NCBI GenBank assembly: GCA_019009955.1
Contig: CM032232.1
Span: forward strand, 49,316,501 to 49,380,500
Direction: 5' to 3'
Source: Riptortus pedestris
Lineage: Eukaryota; Arthropoda; Insecta; Hemiptera; Alydidae
Length of the DNA: 64,000 nucleotides
Made by a program: the position numbers and the translations under genes. The stretch's first letter is position 1. Each line of letters starts with the position of its first letter. The notes beneath the pieces are model-generated. The model worked only from the letters and a program-made list of their open reading frames with translations, was not told where the DNA came from and made no database searches. Below are positions 62,308 to 64,000 of this stretch, piece after piece.

Positions 62308-63641
62308 CTAGCTAAGGTACCCGGCGATGCCCGGGAAATTATTGTTGACTCACTATTGATGGTATTTTGATAGTAAGACTTCAATGTGTACAATTACACT
62401 GCCCTCCACGACGTAATGATTTTCCGAAATAACCAACCCTGAAGGGTAACTTTTGGAGATTAATAGAATAGAAATTTTAGTTTTGAAGGATAAATGAAAA
62501 TGTGTTCCTAATTTATCCTTCTACACATTATGACTCATCGTTTTTCAATAATTCAAACCATAATCATGGGCAGCATTTATCACAATTAAATATCATCTAT
62601 AATGAACATATTTTCTTTCAAAAGCCAACCCGAGCTCAAATAGTTTAGGCAAAGTTTTGCACGTAAGATTATATTTGTAATAGTGAATCTCACTGGAAAT
62701 CACTTCCAGCAATGCCAGACGGGAAATAAGTAAACTCAATTAACTGGTAAGGCTCCCGTCATCTTCCGGTCCCGCATTAGACTTCTCACATTTGAGCCTC
62801 TCTTATAATCCCCGTTCCCGTTTGGATATAAAATTTTTAATATAGCTTATAATCATGGAAGAATTAATGCTAATTGTCATACCGAGTTTTGCTAAGTTCA
62901 GTTCAATCGTTAGTGCCCCACAAAATTGTTGGCTCCCGCTTTAGATTTTAGTGTATATCACGTTTATACTTTTCTATACGACAAAAGTGAATATAACAAA
63001 AGTTACTTTAAATAGAAAAATAAACTACTTTTGTCATGTGCATATTTGAGAAAACCCAATTGAAAACGAAATACAGTTATTTTTAAATTCAGGCCTCTCC
63101 TACAACCACCACTCCTGCCCGTCCCTAGAAATCTTGGTATGGCTTATTATAAAGAAGGTGTTAGTACTAATACACATACCGAGTTTTATTTAGTCCCGTT
63201 AAGTCTTTCGTGCCAAATAAAATTGTTGACTCCCGCAATAATTTTTGGCGTTTATACTTTTCTATACGACAAAAGTGTATATAACAAAAGTTACTCTAAA
63301 TAACAAAATAAACAACTTTTGTTATGTGCATATTTGCCGAAAAACCAATAGGAAACGAAATATCGCTATTTTTAATTTCAGGCCTCCCTTATAACCCCCA
63401 CTCCTGTTTGTCTCAGAGAATATTAACATAGCCTAAAGTCTAAGTTGGGTTAGTAGTAATATACATACCAAGTTTCATAAAATTCGGTTCAGCCGTTTAT
63501 GCGTGAAAAGGTAACAAACAAACAAACAAACAAACAAACAGACACCAAAGAAACAAAATGCAGTTATGGTGTCTATGACATGTGAAACGAAAAGTTATCG
63601 TGAAATTTCGCGAAAAAAATCAATGTACAGACAGAGGTTAC

Positions 63642-63649
<8 letters not shown>
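62308..63649 (-). mobile_element. family A copy K, subfamily 2
   Basis: Hairpin CCCGGGCATCGCCGGG, TACCTTAG, CTAG as in copy D, with the subfamily-2 block (CCACGACGTAATGATTTTCC) and three internal units, then a short (CAAA)n and the ATAAAATTGTAACC terminus. It is flanked on both sides by (TA)n. Confidence 0.8.
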
Positions 63650-63709
<60 letters not shown>

Positions 63710-63772
63710 CTGTTGCCGATCTAGTGGTTGACATTTTGGTTTAATTGTTACCAAACTCGATCTTTAATCGTT

Positions 63773-63897
63773 TTAGCAGACTTCCCTCAAGGCAAATCAG
63801 CTATGGAGGTTGTACTCATGACGGAAGTTTCGAAATTTTTTCTTCAAATGTCCATCGATCCTACCTAGTAGTTGATGAAAATGTGGTCCGTTCAAAA

Positions 63898-63959
<62 letters not shown>

Positions 63960-64000
63960 CTGTTACTGCTCTAGCAGTCGCAATTTTGTTTGATCTTTAC
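63773..64000 (-). repeat. inverted family B repeat, running off the window
   Basis: Begins TTAGCAGACTTCCCTCAAGG, has the block GTGGTCCGTTCAAAACTG and a (TA)n core at 63901-63955, then TTTGTCTGTTACTGCTCTAG. It continues past the right edge. Confidence 0.85.

Overview
The window is nuclear DNA from an animal, most likely an arthropod. It is AT-rich, has multi-kilobase introns with GT..AG borders, and is dense in transposon relics and (TA)n microsatellites. The FET-family gene at the left end resembles Drosophila cabeza around the RRM start more than it resembles vertebrate FUS. AT-richness plus abundant Tc1-type elements would suit a copepod such as a sea louse, but that is a guess from general knowledge. 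Nothing here is bacterial or viral.

Layout. 1-16294 (minus strand): 5' part of a cabeza/FUS/TAF15-like RNA-binding protein gene, six exons, with the rest of the RRM and everything after it beyond the left edge. 17671-18143: hAT transposon relic. 18715-18816 (minus): last exon of an unidentified gene whose upstream exons are not visible. 18900-33915: about 15 kb of nested and concatenated repeats. 34848-36387: a nearly intact Tc1-type DNA transposon. 38595-47739 (plus): complete five-exon Bax inhibitor-1 (TMBIM6) gene. 51978-56772 (minus): complete five-exon gene for a small four-helix membrane protein, tail to tail with BI-1. 56883-64000: more repeat layers, a Tigger/pogo-like MITE, and a microsatellite of about 900 bp dominated by (TCTCTG)n.

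Two repeat families dominate. Family A ends in a GC-rich hairpin (CCCGGGCGAAGCCGGG or CCCGGGCATCGCCGGG) followed by CTAG. It has an internal tandem repeat of about 298 bp and a (CAAA)n tract, which is the architecture of non-autonomous Helitron/Helentron elements (DINE-1/HINE type). Family B is 0.5-0.8 kb, begins GTCCGTCACGCAGGGGCTGCG, ends in the palindrome GATTTCCCTTAAGGGAAATC, and has a (TA)n tract in its middle. Family A copies, often several joined end to end, repeatedly sit inside the (TA)n of family B. I do not recognise family B.

The three host genes are unrelated in function: RNA metabolism, ER calcium/apoptosis control, and an uncharacterised membrane protein. Exon structures were assembled by hand from reading-frame continuity, splice borders and family resemblance, without alignment tools.
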